From: Gammaproteobacteria bacterium
GTDB taxonomy: Bacteria > Pseudomonadota > Gammaproteobacteria > J044
Direction: 5' to 3'
DNA: 6,434 nt
NCBI GenBank assembly: GCA_003696465.1
Contig: RFHG01000107.1
Span: forward strand, 1-6,434
Shown piece by piece: positions 5,466-6,434 of the stretch. Made by a program: the position numbers and the translations under genes. Below the pieces are notes generated by a model, which worked only from the letters and a program-made list of their open reading frames with translations, made no database searches and was not told where the DNA came from. Numbering within the stretch: the first letter of the stretch is position 1; the number at the start of each line of letters is the position of its first letter.

Positions 5466-6080
5466 TCAGAACGGAGTCGGCAGGCCGTGCGCGTAGCCGG
5501 TCATGCCGAGCAGCATCGGGATGGACAGCATGGTGTTGGTACGCGAGGCCATCAGGGCAACGGTCTTGGCCTTGGCGATGGCGTCGGCGCTGTGCTCCTT
5601 GCCATCGAGGCCGAGGATCTTTTTCTGGTTGGGCCAGATCAGCACCCACACATTGAACAGCATGATGGTACCGAGCCAGGCGCCCATGCCGATGACAGAG
5701 GTGCTGCTGGCAAAGGTGAAGCCTTCGAAGGTGAAGGCCGGGACCAGGATGCCCATCTTGAACAGGGCGGCAGCACCCGACAGCCAGGTCAGCACGGCGG
5801 CCCAGCGGAACCAGAGCAGGGCGCGCGGGGCGACGTACTTGTTGATGGCGGCCGGGCCGGGCTCCTTGTCTGCCAGGGCCTTGGCCACGGCGGGCACCTG
5901 AACGAAGTTGAAGTAGTACAGCAGGCCAATCCAGGTGATGCCGACGATCACATGGAACCAGACAGTCCATTCGATCGGGTTGCTGTTGATGTTCTGGCTC
6001 TGCCCCAGCAGAAAGGCGATGATCAGTGCGAGTACGACACCCGCTACGAGGGTGCCGGTGATGGACTTGAGCGGATTCAT
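5466..6080 (-). CDS. Integral membrane protein, PuuD-type urate hydroxylase N-terminal domain, stand-alone
   Basis: This gene encodes 204 residues with predicted membrane helices near 7-26, 36-57, 88-108, 126-148 and probably 184-197. The segment WFHVIVGITWIGLLYYFNF (41-59), the GMGAWLG turn (131-137) and SRTNTMLSIPMLLGM (179-193) fit the Urate_ox_N/PuuD membrane family, whose full-length members end in a cytochrome c domain. Here there is no C-terminal CxxCH haem motif and the protein stops just after the last helix. Urate hydroxylation is therefore only a family-based guess; His43 and His198 are possible cofactor ligands. The start at 6080 has AGGAGG ten bases upstream. The gene is single, ends at a strong terminator and is divergent from a hydantoinase B gene. 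The actual substrate is unknown. Confidence 0.8.
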   Translation of the reverse strand: MNPLKSITGTLVAGVVLALIIAFLLGQSQNINSNPIEWTVWFHVIVGITWIGLLYYFNFVQVPAVAKALADKEPGPAAINKYVAPRALLWFRWAAVLTWLSGAAALFKMGILVPAFTFEGFTFASSTSVIGMGAWLGTIMLFNVWVLIWPNQKKILGLDGKEHSADAIAKAKTVALMASRTNTMLSIPMLLGMTGYAHGLPTPF

Positions 6081-6154
6081 GGTTGATGTACCTCCTGGCT
6101 ATGATTTCTTGGTGTGATTCAATGGCCGAGGATTTTACTAGGGAACGGGCCGGG

Positions 6155-6183
6155 GTGAAAGGGGCGTGGGCAGGGATTATGAT
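6155..6183 (+). promoter_or_regulatory. Candidate promoter for the hydantoinase B gene
   Basis: GTGAAA (6155-6160, four of six) and TATGAT (6178-6183, five of six) are 17 nt apart. Transcription would start near 6190, just before the ribosome site. The 129-bp divergent region (6081-6209) must also hold the promoter of the PuuD-like gene. TAAAAT on the minus strand (near 6137-6132) is a possible -10 box for it, but no convincing -35 accompanies it. Confidence 0.4.
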
Positions 6184-6209
6184 GCAGGGCGAACATCCGG
6201 GAGGTAGAG

Positions 6210-6434
6210 ATGTCGCTCGACGCCATTGAACTGGGCCTGTTTTCCAGCCGCATCACTGCGGTCTGCGAGGAGATGGGGGCGGTACTGCGGCATGCCGCAT
6301 TCTCGCCCAATATCCGTGACCGCCTGGACTACTCCTGCGCGGTGTTCGATGCGCAGGGCGCCCTCTGCGCCCAGGCAGCCCATATCCCGGTGCATCTGGG
6401 CAGCATGGCCTATGCCATGGCCGGGGTGGTCTCC
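6210..6434 (+). CDS. Hydantoinase B/oxoprolinase family protein, 5' part
   Basis: The first 75 codons are present and the window edge cuts the gene; full family members have roughly 500 or more residues. The ATG at 6210 follows GGGAGG (6199-6204). The N-terminal signature is clear: an EMG segment (21-23), SPNIRDRLDYSCAVFDAQG (32-50), then CAQAAHIPVHLGSM (53-66) with His58 and His62. HyuB-type proteins form the B part of ATP-dependent hydantoinases, 5-oxoprolinases and, with HyuA and a third subunit, acetone or acetophenone carboxylases, so the substrate cannot be told. No HyuA-type gene lies upstream, so a partner subunit would have to be downstream, outside the window. Confidence 0.88.
   Translation, partial: MSLDAIELGLFSSRITAVCEEMGAVLRHAAFSPNIRDRLDYSCAVFDAQGALCAQAAHIPVHLGSMAYAMAGVVS

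Noticed and set aside
5308..5970. Upstream extension of the argD frame to 617 residues
   Set aside because: It crosses a terminator, a promoter and most of the membrane-protein gene in another frame. The aminotransferase similarity begins at the ATG at 5307.

Overview
The window looks like chromosomal DNA from a GC-rich gammaproteobacterium. The Rep helicase reads as the proteobacterial Rep type, the arginine genes are the usual argD and argF enzymes, and hand-counted lines in the core genes reach about two thirds G+C. I cannot name the genus from the sequence. Five genes lie on the minus strand and one, cut by the right edge, lies on the plus strand.

Right part, read along the minus strand. 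A small membrane protein related to the N-terminal domain of PuuD-type urate hydroxylase (6080-5466) ends at a strong intrinsic terminator (5441-5411). Then comes a good sigma-70 promoter (5388-5361). It is followed by a leader of about 50 nt that holds a second terminator-like hairpin just before the argD start. argD (5307-4117) and argF (4120-3215) overlap by 4 bp, and rep (3206-1200) starts 8 bp after argF, so the three look like one transcription unit. ArgD makes N-acetylornithine and ArgF turns ornithine into citrulline. Rep is a replication-fork helicase and has no obvious metabolic link to them.

Left part. After rep there is an AT-rich stretch of 142 bp with perfect palindromes and a candidate promoter. 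A two-gene cassette of lower G+C follows: a short M15 (LAS-type) zinc peptidase without a signal peptide (1057-713), then an unrecognised small secreted protein (716-258). They overlap by 4 bp. A leaderless wall hydrolase coupled to a periplasmic partner resembles an effector and its immunity protein, or a domesticated endolysin. This is the part of the window most likely to be new.

The leftmost 257 bp hold no convincing gene. They carry a run of inverted repeats, including a 34-nt near-perfect palindrome, a perfect 13-bp hairpin and a hairpin with a GNRA-type loop. This looks like a cluster of dispersed repeats.

At the right edge, divergent from the PuuD-like gene, is the start of a hydantoinase B/oxoprolinase gene (6210 to the end of the window).
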